Origin: Parietaria judaica | Taxonomy: Eukaryota; Streptophyta; Magnoliopsida; Rosales; Urticaceae | NCBI GenBank assembly: GCA_954871525.1 | Contig: OX940865.1 | Location: 25,962,420 to 26,026,419 of the forward strand | DNA length: 64,000 nucleotides | Reading direction: 5' to 3' | Part shown: positions 1 through 11,517 of the stretch, one piece after another | Position numbering within the stretch: the stretch's first letter is position 1 | Layout of the letters: the number at the start of each line of letters is the position of its first letter | Made by a program: the position numbers and the translations under genes | The notes under the pieces: generated by a model | What the model saw: the letters and a program-made list of their open reading frames with translations, nothing else | Database searches by the model: none | What the model was told of the DNA's origin: nothing

Positions 1-1640
1 GACGTTATATCCGAATTCTGCCGGCGACAATCATTTTTCTGGAGTGCCGGCAGTCTTTCATCCTTGCTTCGAAAAAAGTTACTGGCATAATTAACATTTC
101 TAAGAATACACTCTATTTGAAACTATACATATAACATTCTGTATTAATATAAAATGTAGTATGAAAAAGGCCATTTCTCCCGATACAAAAATCATTTTCT
201 GAATTATATGTAAAAGAGAATATGACTAAGTTATGTCAAAAATATAATATATGTGACGTGCCAAAAGTTTTTGTATTTTTGGCATATTTCTAGGTCCAAT
301 ATTTATAAATAGACTACCGTTAGAAAGATAAAAGATTTATCTACAAATTTTTAGTTTTACGTTTCATCTGAAAAAAGTCATTAAGCATATTAAAATTTTC
401 CCGAAACAAATATTTTGCATTACACTAATTCCAGTTTTACGTTGTAAATGAAATTTCATATTTGTTTTTAACGTTTTTTTACAAAACTTAAAACACCAAA
501 GTTGTAGATATATCTCTTATCTTTCCAACCATATATTGTGCATAAAATTTGGACTAAAAGTGAGGGAGTTATGCCAAAAATAAAAAAGTGTACATATAAA
601 GGAGAAATCACTCGTTGACGGTCAAGTGACGGATGTTGTGAATTTTCTACGCAAGTATACGTATCGAAAACAAGTAACATAATGATAAGAAAAGTCGATC
701 CCACAGAGAATTGTTAGTATTATAATTGCTAAGTACTAGTCTTTTGTCACCTTAATTTTATCTAAACAGTTAAATTTTGCAATATGATTTATTAAATTAA
801 CTAATGAAAAATAAAAACTAAAATGAAAGCTTTGGACGAATAGAGAAATATAGGAACAATCATTCCTCACACTTCACTCGATTCTTCATATCATTCTTAT
901 AATCATCAAATTGCTACAAGTTGTTAACCAAGACCCCTAATGCATCATAAATCATGTGTTATTCTATCTACGACTAAACACAATTTCATTTTTCCAAAGT
1001 TCCTAAGGTTTATCAAATCAATTTAATTGGTAATCAAGCAATCAAAAGCAATAAGCAAAGGATAGAATAAACAAACTTAGCAATTTTCATTGGTCAAAGA
1101 AACGATAATTCAAAACAAGCTACATGTGAGTTTCGATTACAATCCTATGAGCGATTTAGCTTTACGATGAATCTAGAGCATAAACAAATCACAATGAGAA
1201 ACATTATGGAGAAATAAAATTCAGCAAAGAAGATGATACTAATGGAGAGAATCTCTGAGCTCTTCGTCTCCACCGTTCTTCTTCGCAAAACCCGATCTCC
1301 AATGGCGTCCTTCACGTTTCCTAGCCTCTTGTGATGTTTTTCTCTCCCAAAATTTGTCCCTTAATCCCTCTTTATGATTCCCTTATATAGCATTTTCATT
1401 AGGTTAAGATTAGGCTAATAAAAACTTAATTCGCGAAATAGTAGTGCTGGGGCACGAGAAATACTATGCTAGGGCACAACATCAAATCCGAGGTTCTTGT
1501 TGGGGCACCGAAAATTTGTGCCACGGCACCAAGCTGTTGCCTGGTATTCTTAATTTGGGATTTTGAGGCATGTAAAACTTCATCCAAATGACTCGATTCA
1601 TCTTGATCTTCAATTAAATCACAATCCACTCATGTAACTC
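1..1640. repeat. Probable degenerate dispersed repeat
   Basis: No gene is visible. The text reads like decayed dispersed-repeat DNA. A stretch near 500-580 (rubbery 'protein-free' wording such as GTTGTAGATATATCTC followed by GAGGGAGTTATGCC) and the block GTCGATCCCACAGAGAA near 694-710 resemble sequences I have seen repeatedly in plant retroelement-derived intergenic DNA. A 'GGGGCAC' motif recurs three times between 1449 and 1510. No long terminal repeats, primer-binding site or reverse transcriptase remnant can be shown, so the class is unknown. Confidence 0.3.
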
Positions 1641-3124
1641 CTAAAACAAACAAAAAAACTAAAAGAAACACATTAAATGACTCTTGGATAAACAAAACTC
1701 TAAATGAAAGTACTCAATTTGTTGGTATAAAACCGACTCATCAACGGAAAACATGAAAAATCTAACAGAATAAACTTTGAGTACATTAGCCGTTGAAAAA
1801 AAAAACATTGGGTAAATAATCTGTAGCCGATCAAACATTAGGTACATTAGTCGCAATTTACCTTTTAATTATTTATATATCTCAGTAGAATGCCCAAACT
1901 GTTTTCGGTTTATAATTTTTTGGGAGTGTGACGATAGTAGCCAAAAATTGAAAAAAAAAATATACTTTTAAATTTTTTTAATATCATATAAATAAATTTC
2001 CAAATACTTATCAAATAAATTTGGACTCATATATATATTATTTTGGTTATTTTTGTGTTTAAAATTCTAAAAAAAAATTAACAAAAATTATATTTGGGTT
2101 TAAGCAGGAAAGCATATACGAGGATTTGATAAGATTTTTAATTAAAAAAATAATGTTTTTATTTCTTAATCGAAAAAAGATGAACTACACATAAGAATTT
2201 TTTAATTAAAACGTGTATTTGACAATTTTTATTTACTTATCTATGGATTACAACACGCAGTCTAAAAAATATATTTACTTACTTTTTATGCGATATTCAT
2301 GCATCGGGCATGTATCAAATAAACCGACAAGCATAAAAGAAAAAAAGAATAGAAAAAGAAATCAGTGTTTCTTTGTATAAAGAACTATGATACTGTGAAA
2401 TAAGTATGTAGATTTATTCAATGTCTCTCTAATTTTATCTTATGATCGGATCAACATACAAGTTTTATAAGTTTTTCTTTACATATATATATATATTGTT
2501 TTTGCTATCTTCAAGCTTAATATTGTTTAAGTGGCATATGCAATTATAAGAATTTTTTTAAAGCATGAAATATGATAATTCTTTAATGAACAATATGATC
2601 TTAACATTGTTTTTTTTTTTTAAATGCACATTTATTTCGGGGACTACTTATATATTATTTACAGTTCATATTGGACTTTTCTAAGTATGATCAATATATC
2701 GTTGCAAATAATGCAATTGTTATTGAGCAATTTTTGAGTTTCATGTTAATGTATGCCTTTCAATAACACTTTGGAATCAAAATGTTGGACACAATGACAC
2801 AAACATATATATATATATATTGATTCGTAGAGCGCTTTTTTTTAATAAATTAATTAATTAAATTCTGGTGATAAAAATTGAGCTTCGGATCTCAAATGGA
2901 AATTAAATATCCAATCGTTTTGAGCCATACTTTCTCAAACCAATTTAACAATACATGTAATAAATAAATAAAAACGAATTAAATGACAACTTTATAAAAT
3001 ATTACTCATCTAATTCGTACAGTCAAAATTTACTCATCAACAAATTAACACAAAAAAAGAGAGTGAAAAATAGATTAGGGTTTATGGGTTATAGAGACTA
3101 CACATGCAATAATAACTCTTTCTC
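1641..3124. other. AT-rich intergenic region
   Basis: Very AT-rich sequence with short poly-A, poly-T and (TA)n runs, for example near 2484-2496 and 2808-2820. I see no open frame with protein-like composition, no RNA gene and no transposon ends. The last 100 bases are the 3' flank of the minus-strand B3 gene. Confidence 0.5.
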
Positions 3125-3898
3125 TCACAGCCGGTCTGAGAGCTTGATGACGGCAAAACACGGCTCGTCCCCACGGCGAAACGCCTTGACGCGAACGACA
3201 TCGTTTTCCTTGAGAGCGTTGTGGACGGCGAATGTGTTCCACCCAGAAATGATGTTGTACACCTTGGTGGTCGCCATATTCCACAGTTTTAGCACGAGGT
3301 CGTACTCTCTCCCGTTTCCGTCGACCACCGTCACTTCCAGCCCGGCCTTCTCCCTGACGCTTCGTCCCTCGTCATCCCTCAGAAACTGCTCCAGATTCTT
3401 GCACATGATCTTTCCCGTCAACGAGAGGCGGCTGTTGTTGCGGTTGACGTCCGTCTTGGTCAGCCGCTTCTCCGTGACCATCACCGCCGTTTCACCTCCG
3501 ATCACTCCATTCATCGGCGGATACACAGACACGCTCCTGAGGACCGTCCTCTTCTTTTTCTTGATCGGCACGTCGAACCATTTCTCATCGTCGGAGAGGT
3601 CGGAAGAGAGGCCGTTGTTGTTGCGGTTGACGTCCGTCTTGGTCAGCCGCTTCTCCGTGACCACCCTTTCACCTCTGATCACTCCATTCATCGGCGGATA
3701 TACAGACACGCTCCTGAGGGCCGTCCTCTTCTTTTTCTTGATCGGCGCGTCGAACCATTTCCGATCGTCGGAGAGGTCGGAAGAAGACGAGTACCATGAG
3801 GAGTCGCTTGTCTCCTCTTTCTCGGAGTCCAGCATTGCAGCGTCTGCTAGCAAGAAGAGACCACGCCATTGATCGGCCATTGACATTTGGATTTCCAT
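3125..3898 (-). CDS. B3-domain protein (DUF313-like) with internal tandem duplication
   Basis: Single-exon gene of 257 residues; likely a nuclear, plant-specific DNA-binding protein. The ATG at 3898 is used because the two codons before it start with GTG. The C-terminal ~110 residues fit the divergent B3 fold of the DUF313 type: LTKTDVNRNNSRLSL opens the domain, then a glycine-containing hairpin (VTVVDGNGREYDL), a tryptophan strand (LKLWNM), GWNTFAVHNALKENDVV and the closing strand with CFAVIKL. Two near-identical 61-residue units precede and overlap the domain, each with an acidic SSDLSDD stretch, a KKKKRT basic cluster that could act as a nuclear signal, and the first B3 strand. Only the second unit leads into a full domain. 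A TATAAA-like box lies about 35 bp upstream. DNA targets of this family are poorly known; function is inferred from the fold. Confidence 0.82.
   Translation of the reverse strand: MEIQMSMADQWRGLFLLADAAMLDSEKEETSDSSWYSSSSDLSDDRKWFDAPIKKKKRTALRSVSVYPPMNGVIRGERVVTEKRLTKTDVNRNNNGLSSDLSDDEKWFDVPIKKKKRTVLRSVSVYPPMNGVIGGETAVMVTEKRLTKTDVNRNNSRLSLTGKIMCKNLEQFLRDDEGRSVREKAGLEVTVVDGNGREYDLVLKLWNMATTKVYNIISGWNTFAVHNALKENDVVRVKAFRRGDEPCFAVIKLSDRL
3431..3796 (-). repeat. In-frame 183-bp tandem duplication inside the B3 gene
   Basis: Two copies of a 183-bp unit (about 3431-3613 and 3614-3796) lie head to tail; for example GTTGACGTCCGTCTTGG occurs at 3443 and 3626. The period is a multiple of three, so it duplicates 61 codons without breaking the frame. 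The copies differ by a few substitutions and a small in-frame indel (GGETAVMV against GERV), so the duplication is recent but not brand-new. Confidence 0.9.
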
Positions 3899-4188
3899 TT
3901 CCACGAGAGAGAGATGTTCGATGGTTTATAAGAGAAAAAGAGCACTCAAGGTTTCCCAAAAACCGAGTGAATTATATATAGAAATTAGCAATTAGGTTTA
4001 GGTTTCCCTTTTTGGCTTTCCAAATATATCGTGATCATGATTAGTGATCAAGGCTTACTTTAGTGCCTCGTATCGTTATAGAAATAGAAGTACTCTCAAT
4101 CAATCAGTGTATATATAATTATATATTCAGCGTAATATATTTAAAAGATCTCATGTTTGTTTTTTCTTAGAGATATATTTTAAATATA

Positions 4189-4469
4189 TTTTGCCGGCAA
4201 AAGACCTATATTTTTTTATACATCGTCGAGAACACCGAGTGCTCGCCGACACCACCTGAGTACGTAACCGACGCCGTCAAGAGCACCGAGTGCATCACCA
4301 ACACGACTTTGTGTGTCACCGAGAACGTCGAGAGCGTCGCCAACATCGTCACCGACACCATTGTGAACGTATAGTGCGTCGCCGAAATTGCGGAGTATGT
4401 AGCGTAAGCTTAACATATACGTTCATTTTGTACGGAAACTCAAGCAACACATTAATTTTGCCGGCAAAA
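4189..4469. repeat. Low-complexity CGTCG-rich tract between two copies of a 14-bp palindrome
   Basis: The perfect palindrome TTTTGCCGGCAAAA occurs at 4189-4202 and 4456-4469, both followed by A(A)GAC. Between them lies a GC-richer tract of degenerate repeats built on CGTCG and CACCGA (4225-4385), unlike the AT-rich surroundings. Short frames on both strands (repeated VGDAL on minus, histidine/arginine-rich on plus) look like by-products of the repeat rather than genes. Confidence 0.55.
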
Positions 4470-5145
4470 AGACAATAAGAATATACCTATGATAAAACTC
4501 AAACTTGAGATCTTTAGCTCTTTATGCCGCAATTATTAAAATTGTCTTTTGAGTTTTGACCGATTGATATTGTCATAAGCTTTGCTAACTATTACAATTT
4601 ATTTATGGTCAGTGAACTGAAGCATTTAAATTATAAAAAAAAATAGTTATATATGTAGTTTACTTGCGGTGACTTAGGAGCCAAGTTACAATAGTTCATT
4701 AAGATGACCGTATTGTCTTTTTTTTTTTAATTGACCGTATTGTCGTTTTAATTGGCTATTTTTACTAATAACCCGTAAACTGATTAATGCATCTTGAGTT
4801 AAATAGACCCATTATACTTACGCCATTAGTTTTTATTTTTATTATTGTTTATGCTTTGAAAATGTGCTTCTTTAGGCTTTAAACGGTTTGTTTTATTGTT
4901 ACATAATTGTATTATTATATTTATACTATTACTATAGAATATAATTATTATTATTATATATATTATATTATCAATGACTAACCCAACCTACATATAATTT
5001 ATATTATCATATGTTGCCCCCAAAAAATAAATCAGCCACGTTCTTGTCTTTGCGAATAAACGCAATAGAAACGCAGCTGAATTAGAAAGCGAAAATAGCG
5101 ATATAAATATTCAAAGTCTTTTAAAAATTAGCATTAGGATTTCAT

Positions 5146-5406
5146 TTTTTTTTGTGGTAGCGAAAAGTTGTCAAACTCTTATTTTGTGTATTTCGTTATA
5201 TGTTCGTCCAGAATCGCACCTCGTGTCACATTTTTAAACCCATCAAATATACGATTGTTTATCATTGATAAATCAAATTAATTTCTTATTAAAATGGTAT
5301 ATATAATGGTATTGAAACGTGACACGTGTCACGTGATGCAGTTCGGGGTGAAAACATGACGGAAGACACAAAATAAGAGTTTAACAACTTTCGCTACAAA
5401 AAATTT
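5146..5406. mobile_element. MITE-like foldback element upstream of exportin-2
   Basis: Inverted ends: GTAGCGAAAAGTTGTCAAAC near 5156 is answered by the complement of GTTTAACAACTTTCGCTAC ending near 5397, and both arms continue into CTCTTATTTTGTGT. The element is about 260 bp. I could not define a clean target duplication because both ends run into A/T tracts. It contains an 18-bp palindrome with three ACGT cores. A related arm occurs near 44620-44645. Confidence 0.65.
5317..5334. promoter_or_regulatory. 18-bp perfect palindrome centred on a G-box
   Basis: ACGTGACACGTGTCACGT is its own reverse complement and holds three ACGT cores, the target of plant bZIP and bHLH proteins. It lies about 640 bp upstream of the exportin-2 start codon, inside the foldback element. 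Binding is inferred from the motif only. Confidence 0.45.
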
Positions 5407-5610
5407 AGACCTTAATGTAAACTTTTTAAATACTTTGAATACTTATGCTGTCATTTTTCCAATTAGAAAAGCCAAAATCCAAAAACGACATACAGTTTCG
5501 AAAATAACGAGTTAAAGCAAACTCAAACATCCAAATCCGGGAACATTTAGGCACATCACCAAACGTTTAGGGAGCAAAACGTACAAATTACCTTAATTTA
5601 TTTTAAAGAA

Positions 5611-5735
5611 ATTGTACGAAATGCCCAATTTTGTGTCAAACCTTTTAAAACTACCCATTTGTGAGAGTAAAAAAATACACAAAGTAATATTTTAAAAAAA
5701 TTTTGACACAAAATAGGTACAATTCGCATTTCGTT
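5611..5735. mobile_element. Short foldback element, copy A
   Basis: An imperfect inverted repeat of about 125 bp: TACGAAATGCCCAATTTTGTGT on the left is answered by the complement of ACACAAAATAGGTACAATTC on the right. The same sequence recurs in reverse orientation at 44491-44608, including the GTGAGAGTAAAA loop, which shows that it is a dispersed family rather than a chance hairpin. Confidence 0.55.
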
Positions 5736-5796
5736 TATTTTATCACATTAACACGAACAAAAATATAGCTCACTAAACTTTCCAATCAGTGACTGC

Positions 5797-5802
5797 CACG
5801 TG
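5797..5802 (+). promoter_or_regulatory. G-box in the proximal exportin-2 promoter
   Basis: CACGTG within GCCACGTGTC lies 165 bp before the start codon, 15 bp after a CCAAT motif and just before a pyrimidine-rich leader (CTCTCTTTCTCTCTC at 5880-5910). This arrangement is common for constitutively expressed plant genes. Confidence 0.4.
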
Positions 5803-5966
5803 TCTAGAAACACTTTTCCCTTACCAGAAAGCCCTCGCAAACCTCCAGAATCCCCAAATTTCAAAACCCTCGTCCCAAATCCCTCACTCCCTCTCTTTCT
5901 CTCTCTCTCTCTGCATCGTCTTCTTCTTCCTCGCCATTGCCCTAGCTCCCTCTTCTCCGATCATCC

Positions 5967-8876
5967 ATGGAGTGGAGCCCCGAGAGCCTCCAGTTCCTCT
6001 CCCAGTGCTTCCTCCACTCCCTCTCTATTTCCCCCGAGCCTCGCCGCCAGGCCGAGTCCTCCCTCCTCGAGGCCTCCGACCGCCCCGGCTTCGGCCTCGC
6101 CGTGCTCCGCCTCGTCGCCGAGCCCTCCGTCGACGAGCAGATCCGAATCGCCGCCGCGCTCTACTTCAAGAACCACCTCAAGGCCCGCTGGGCCTCGGAG
6201 GAGCAGTCGCCGATCTCTGATGAGGAGAAGAGCCTCATCCGAGCGCTGATAGTGTCGCTCATGCTCTCCGCGGCTGCAAAGATCCAGAGCCAGCTCAGCG
6301 AGGCCCTCACCGTGATCGGGAAGCATGATTTCCCGAAGGCGTGGCCGGCCTTGTTGCCTGATCTTGTCGCGAGGCTCGGCCCGGCGGCGCAGGCCTCGGA
6401 CTACGTCTCTGTCAATGGCATTCTAGGTACGGCGAACTCTCTTTTCAAGAAGTTTCGGTATCAGTATAGGTCCGATGCTCTATTTATGGATTTGAAGTAC
6501 TGTTTGGACAATTTTGCTGCTCCATTGACCGAAATGTTCCGTAAAACCGCTTCTCTGATCGATACTGCTGTTGCTTCGGGCGGTGCAACGGCGATGAATC
6601 TGCGACCTTTGTTTGAGTCCCAGAGGCTATGTTGTAGGGTTTTTTATTCGTTGAACTTTCAGGAGTTGCCAGAGTATTTTGAGGACCATATAGATGAGTG
6701 GATGAAAGAATTTAGTAAATATTTAACTACGAATTATCCCGCGCTCGAGGGCAGCGGCCCCGACGGGCTTCTGCTCGTGGACGAGCTCAGGGCTGCAGTG
6801 TGTGAGAATATCAATCTGTACATGGAGAAGAACGAGGAGGAATTCAAAGGGTATTTGAGCGGTTTCGCAAGTGCAGTTTGGAGTTTGCTTGGCAATGTGT
6901 CTCAATCGTCAAGCCGTGATCGGCTTGCTATCACAGCTATCAAGTTTCTGACCACGGTGAGCACGAGTGTCCACCATGCTCTATTTCAGGCCGAGGGTGT
7001 GATACCCCAAGTGTGTCAGAGCATTGTGATTCCGAATGTCAGGTTGAGAGACGAGGACGAGGAGCTGTTTGAGATGAACTACATTGAATTCATCGGGCGA
7101 GATATGGAAGGTAGTGATCTTGACACGAGGAGGAGGATTGCGTGCGAGCTTCTCAAAGGAATTGCGACGAATTACAAGAACCAGGTTACAGAATTGGTCT
7201 CTGTACAGATTCAGAGTCTATTGAGCTCTTTTGAAGCTAACCCGGCCATGAATTGGAAGGACAAGGACTGTGCTATCTACTTAGTTGTTTCTCTTGCAAC
7301 TAAGAAAGCCAGTGGCACTTCTGTTTCCACCGACCTTGTCAATGTCCAGAAATTCTTTGAATCTGTTATTGTTCCAGAATTGCAGAGCACGGATGTGAAC
7401 AGTTCTCCGATGCTGAAAGCAGGAGCGCTAAAATTCTTTACCATGTTCCGCTACCACATACCGAAGCAATTTGCCGTTCAGTTATTCCCTCAGTTGATTC
7501 GGTTCCTCTGTGCTGAGTCAAATGTTGTTCACTCTTATGCTGCAAGTTGTATTGAAAAACTTCTGCTGGTCAAAGACGAGGGAGGACGTTCGAGATACTC
7601 TTCGGTCGACATTTCACCGATTGTATTAGAGCTGATGACAAACCTCTTTAATGCGTTAAGGTTTCCAGAATCTGAGGAAAATCATTATGTAATGAAATGT
7701 ATCATGAGAGTTCTCGGTGTCGCGGACATCACTCGTGACCTCGCTGCAGCTTGCATAGACCGGTTGACTTCCATACTTGGAGAGCTCTGCAGAAACCCCA
7801 AAAATCCAGTCTTCAATCACTATCTATTCGAGTCGGTGGCTGTTCTTGTCATGCGAGCATGTGAGAAGGACTATACCCTCACTTCGGCTTTTGAAGCCAA
7901 ACTGTTTCCGTGCATTCAGATCATATTGGAGAACGATGTCAGCGAGTTCTTTCCTTACGCTTTTCAGTTACTGGCTCAGCTTTTGGAGCTTAACAGACCA
8001 CCAATTCCCGAAAGCTACAAGACCGTTTTCCAGATGCTCTTATTGCCTGATTCATGGAAGAGAACTTCCAATGTTCCGGCACTCGTGCGTCTGCTTCAAG
8101 CCTTCCTTCAAAAGGCACCCGATGAGCTAAAAAAAGAAGAGAATCTAAACCCAGTTCTCGGGATCTTCAACAAGCTTCTATCTTCACCGAGCACATACGA
8201 ACAGGGTTTCTTTGTGCTAAACACTGTCATTGAGAATCTCGAGTACAGCGCCATTGCACCCTACGCTCGTAACATCTGGACCGCCCTTTTCAGCGAGCTT
8301 CAAAAGAGGCGAACCGTAAGGCTTATCAAATCGTTCTTGATATTTGCATCGCTCTTTCTGGTCAAACATGGAGTCACGAATCTTGTGGATTCAATAAACT
8401 CTGTTCAACCCAACATATTTGGGGAAATCTTGGTTCAGTTTTGGATACCCAATCTCAGGCACATTACAGGAGCGATTGAAACCAAGCTGACAGCTGTCGC
8501 ATCAACGAGGCTCTTGTGCGAATCTCTGACCCTTTTGAATCCTTCAGCTAGTGAACAATGGGGAAAGATGCTTGATAGTACCGTCACCCTTCTTTCACGA
8601 CCTGAGGAAGATAGAGCTGAGGAAGAACCGGAAATGCCTGACATCGCAAACGCTGGTTATACAGCGAGTTTCGTTCGGCTTTATAATGCCGGGAAGAAAG
8701 AGGAAGACCCACTGAAAGATGTGAAGAATCCGAAGGAGTTTTTTGTAATTTCACTGGCGAAGCTTTGCGCTTTATATCCCGGGAGGTTTCCGCCAGTCAT
8801 CAGTCAGTATCTGGATGCAGCGAATCAGCAAGCATTGCTACAGCTTTGCACTACTTATAACTGCTCCATCATTTGA
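5967..8876 (+). CDS. XPO2: Exportin-2 (CAS/CSE1), importin-alpha re-exporter
   Basis: Intronless coding region of 969 residues, the expected full length for plant CAS proteins. Exportin-2 binds RanGTP and importin-alpha in the nucleus and returns importin-alpha to the cytoplasm, which keeps classical nuclear import running. The N-terminus (about residues 20-100) is an importin-beta N-terminal domain with [19 protein letters not shown] and [17 protein letters not shown]. The Cse1 HEAT-repeat region follows (about 150-520; includes [17 protein letters not shown]), then the CAS/CSE C-terminal domain (about 520-960, with [20 protein letters not shown]). The ATG at 5967 is the first in frame and opens the conserved protein. 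The 5' third is much more GC-rich than the rest. An intron lies in the 3' UTR directly after the stop. The match to the family runs the whole length, so the call is firm. Confidence 0.96.
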   Translation: MEWSPESLQFLSQCFLHSLSISPEPRRQAESSLLEASDRPGFGLAVLRLVAEPSVDEQIRIAAALYFKNHLKARWASEEQSPISDEEKSLIRALIVSLMLSAAAKIQSQLSEALTVIGKHDFPKAWPALLPDLVARLGPAAQASDYVSVNGILGTANSLFKKFRYQYRSDALFMDLKYCLDNFAAPLTEMFRKTASLIDTAVASGGATAMNLRPLFESQRLCCRVFYSLNFQELPEYFEDHIDEWMKEFSKYLTTNYPALEGSGPDGLLLVDELRAAVCENINLYMEKNEEEFKGYLSGFASAVWSLLGNVSQSSSRDRLAITAIKFLTTVSTSVHHALFQAEGVIPQVCQSIVIPNVRLRDEDEELFEMNYIEFIGRDMEGSDLDTRRRIACELLKGIATNYKNQVTELVSVQIQSLLSSFEANPAMNWKDKDCAIYLVVSLATKKASGTSVSTDLVNVQKFFESVIVPELQSTDVNSSPMLKAGALKFFTMFRYHIPKQFAVQLFPQLIRFLCAESNVVHSYAASCIEKLLLVKDEGGRSRYSSVDISPIVLELMTNLFNALRFPESEENHYVMKCIMRVLGVADITRDLAAACIDRLTSILGELCRNPKNPVFNHYLFESVAVLVMRACEKDYTLTSAFEAKLFPCIQIILENDVSEFFPYAFQLLAQLLELNRPPIPESYKTVFQMLLLPDSWKRTSNVPALVRLLQAFLQKAPDELKKEENLNPVLGIFNKLLSSPSTYEQGFFVLNTVIENLEYSAIAPYARNIWTALFSELQKRRTVRLIKSFLIFASLFLVKHGVTNLVDSINSVQPNIFGEILVQFWIPNLRHITGAIETKLTAVASTRLLCESLTLLNPSASEQWGKMLDSTVTLLSRPEEDRAEEEPEMPDIANAGYTASFVRLYNAGKKEEDPLKDVKNPKEFFVISLAKLCALYPGRFPPVISQYLDAANQQALLQLCTTYNCSII

Positions 8877-8880
8877 ATTT

Positions 8881-9280
8881 GTAAGTTGATTCCTCACAAC
8901 TTTTTGACTTTCTCTTCAGATACCCGCAGTAGTTTTTTTTTTTTTTTTTTAATCACATCAAAATTTCAACCTGTTTTTCATCGAATCACAAGCTGAACTT
9001 TGCATAGGCTATATCAAAGTTGTTGATTCTTATTTTATCTTCAAACTATGCTATGAATTAATTAATGCTCTATGCTGCAAGTAGTAATATATATGTCATA
9101 TATTTATCTACCGTTACAAAATTGATTTTAAGGTTAATTAGCACTAATCTTGTTTATTAACCTACTTCCAAAGTGGTCTATATTTAAGCTTACACTCTTA
9201 GTATTTAGAGTTTCTTAGTCATTCGCTCGAAACGATATTGGAAACTTATACCAAACATTGTTTCATGTTCTTTCTTTCAG
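8881..9280 (+). other. Intron in the 3' UTR of exportin-2
   Basis: A strong donor GTAAGT starts four bases after the TGA stop. The matching acceptor is the pyrimidine-rich TTCTTTCTTTCAG ending at 9280, followed by GC-richer sequence that looks like UTR exon. The intron holds a poly-T run at 8932-8950. Because the stop is only 4 nt from the junction, the exon-junction complex should not trigger nonsense-mediated decay. Confidence 0.7.
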
Positions 9281-9870
9281 AATCCGGTCAAGAATCTGAA
9301 GACATGGCTTCAGAACTGATTCCGTGCCTGCAGAATCTCTAAAGACTTAACCGGGTTGAAGGGTCGTCGTTTTGGTCACCGTTAGTGAGTTGACCGTGTC
9401 GTTTGGTCCACATTGCTGTCGTCTGGTCGGGTCGGACTGCTCTTCGTGTTTATTTTATACATCGGCGTGTACGAATTGTTGTCATTTTGCATGTGAGTCT
9501 CTAAATTTTGGCATAATGTTTAAGGAAGGTGAACTTTGAGTCAGTCTGGTATAGCGTACTTGTGAAAACATCATTTTCAATACAAAATTTATCGGTTTTC
9601 AAATACGTTTTCATTATTTATGAGATGTTCGGTAAGAAAGGTTATTAAAGGGTGAAACCTAGACCGGTAACCGGTTTTCCCAAAATAAAACATGTGTGTC
9701 TGGTGATGTTTTAAAATATAAATATAGATGCTTAGTAATGTATTTGGAGTTATTGGCTATTATGCATTTAAATTTTAAACCAAGTAGGAATGTGGGTCGT
9801 TTTGTGGGATCAAATTGATAAACTATTATTTGTTGGGTCAAAATTATTTTTTAAATGAGTCAAATTAGAC
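9281..9870 (+). other. Exportin-2 3' UTR exon and flank
   Basis: After the acceptor at 9280, about 200 bp of moderately GC-rich non-coding sequence (to about 9500) is probably the terminal UTR exon. No single polyadenylation signal stands out. The rest to 9870 is ordinary AT-rich intergenic DNA in which I see nothing else. Confidence 0.4.
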
Positions 9871-9878
9871 ATTTAGTC

Positions 9879-11517
9879 TAGAGGTGTCAAGTGGGCCGAG
9901 GTGGGCCAACCCGGCCCACAACCCGTTAAACCCGCATGTTAAACGGGGCGGGCTCGACCCGCCCCGTTCAATGTGCGGGGCGGGGCGGGGCGGGGCGGGT
10001 TTCGGAACAGGCATCAAGGCCCACCCCGGCCCATGAACCCGAACCCACAATGTCGCGGGGCGAGGCGGGGCGGACTTTTTACGAGTCGATTTAGTGGGCT
10101 TTTACGAGTCGAGTTTAGTGGGCTTTTACGAGTCGAATTTGGTGGGTTTTCATAAACCAAAACGGGTTGAATTTTTACGGAGAGTAAATACATGAGTGAA
10201 TGAATAACAAATTATAACTTGAAAGTATAACATGAATGAATGTTGAATTGATTCATGAATTTCAAGATGTAAAGATTGAATACTAAACATGAAAGTGAAA
10301 GTGAACAATAAAATGAGAATACGTGATTTTGAAATTAATTAGTGAATAATAAAATTAGAATAGTGAATAATGAACGTGACTAATAATTATAAATTGTAAA
10401 GTTGAAACTTGAAACTAATCAATTATAAAATCTAATGAATAATATGAAAGAGATTAGTGAATCGTCAAACCGAAGGTCTATACCTCGTGAATAATGAAAT
10501 TGATTAGTAAGTTATGAAATTGATTAGCAAATTATAACTTGATAGTTTAAAATTAATGAACGTTGAATTGATTCGTGAATTTCAAAATGTAGATGTTAAA
10601 TAGTGAATACGACAGTGCTAATTGAATAATAAAATGATAATAAGTGATTTTGAATTTAATTATTGAATATAAAATTAGAATAATGATTTATGAATGTGGC
10701 CAGTAATTATAAATTGTAAAGGTGAAACTAGTGAATTAAGAAATTATGTTTTATACATGAAATCACGCAATGTCGTAATTGATTAATTCATTCTCAAACT
10801 AAAATTAAAACTAGAGAATAATCGATTATCGAATTCTGATTAATAAATTTAGAAAAATTAATTAAAAAATTTAAGAGCTACATTAAGTAGAATATATGTA
10901 CAAAATAAATTAATAAATCATGTAATACAAAGATAATTGTTAATTTCTATAACAATAAATATTTAGAGTAATTTTTTATTTTTATAATATTAATTATAAT
11001 TTTTTTATTATAATTTTTTATAAATCATTTTTGAGCCTCACAGTCACTGCCATAAAATAAAAATAGAGTTATCAAATGATACATAACAATTACAAACGAT
11101 ATCAGAAACAAAAAACGACTGAATTATTAGTAAACATTGTCAATGTTGTAAAAGAAAAAAGGATAAAAGTTGACGATATGGTGGATTACTGGATTTATTA
11201 GGGCACCAAAAAACGACAATGACATTTGAAAACGACCAATACCAAAAAAAATTAACAGTAAAACAAGTAAAAATATGGTTTATGTGGGCTTTTTTAAACG
11301 GGGCGGGGCGAGTTGGCCACGGGGCGGGTTTATGTGGGCTTCGGGGCGGGGCGGGATTTTGAACGGGGCGGGTTCGGGGCGGGCCTAGAAAAACATAACC
11401 CAGCCTGACCCTTTTGATAGGGGCGAGTCTAGCCCGGCCCACAAAAAAACGGGGCGGGGCGGGGTGAACCCACTTTTTTTACGAGTCGGGGCGGGTGGGC
11501 CTGGGCCGACCCGGCCC
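9879..11517. mobile_element. Non-autonomous hAT-like element with GC-rich ends
   Basis: The left end reads TAGAGGTGTCAAGTGGGCC, a start typical of plant hAT elements. It runs into about 260 bp of GGGCGGG/GGCCCAC repeats. The right end (11283-11517) carries the same GC-rich motifs inverted and stops at CCGACCCGGCCC. Flanks ATTTAGTC (9871-9878) and ACTTAGTC (11518-11525) look like an 8-bp target duplication with one change. The right terminus lacks the outermost TAGAGGTGTC, so it is damaged. The 1.1-kb interior is AT-rich, non-coding, and includes a 320-bp tandem repeat. No transposase is present. Confidence 0.6.
10200..10740. repeat. Tandem duplication, period 320 bp
   Basis: Sequence from about 10200 recurs from about 10520: ATTATAACTTGA at 10211 and 10531, and GTTGAATTGATTC at 10242 and 10562. 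The second copy is partial, ends near 10740, and has diverged by substitutions and small indels. It forms the AT-rich core of the surrounding hAT-like element. Confidence 0.7.

Noticed and set aside
3063..3872. Long open frame on the plus strand over the B3 gene
   Set aside because: It starts at GTG, its composition is serine/leucine-rich nonsense, and it is antisense to a frame with a recognisable B3 domain.
5961..6326. Minus-strand frame of 121 codons over the start of exportin-2
   Set aside because: Antisense of a GC-rich coding start; no family resemblance.
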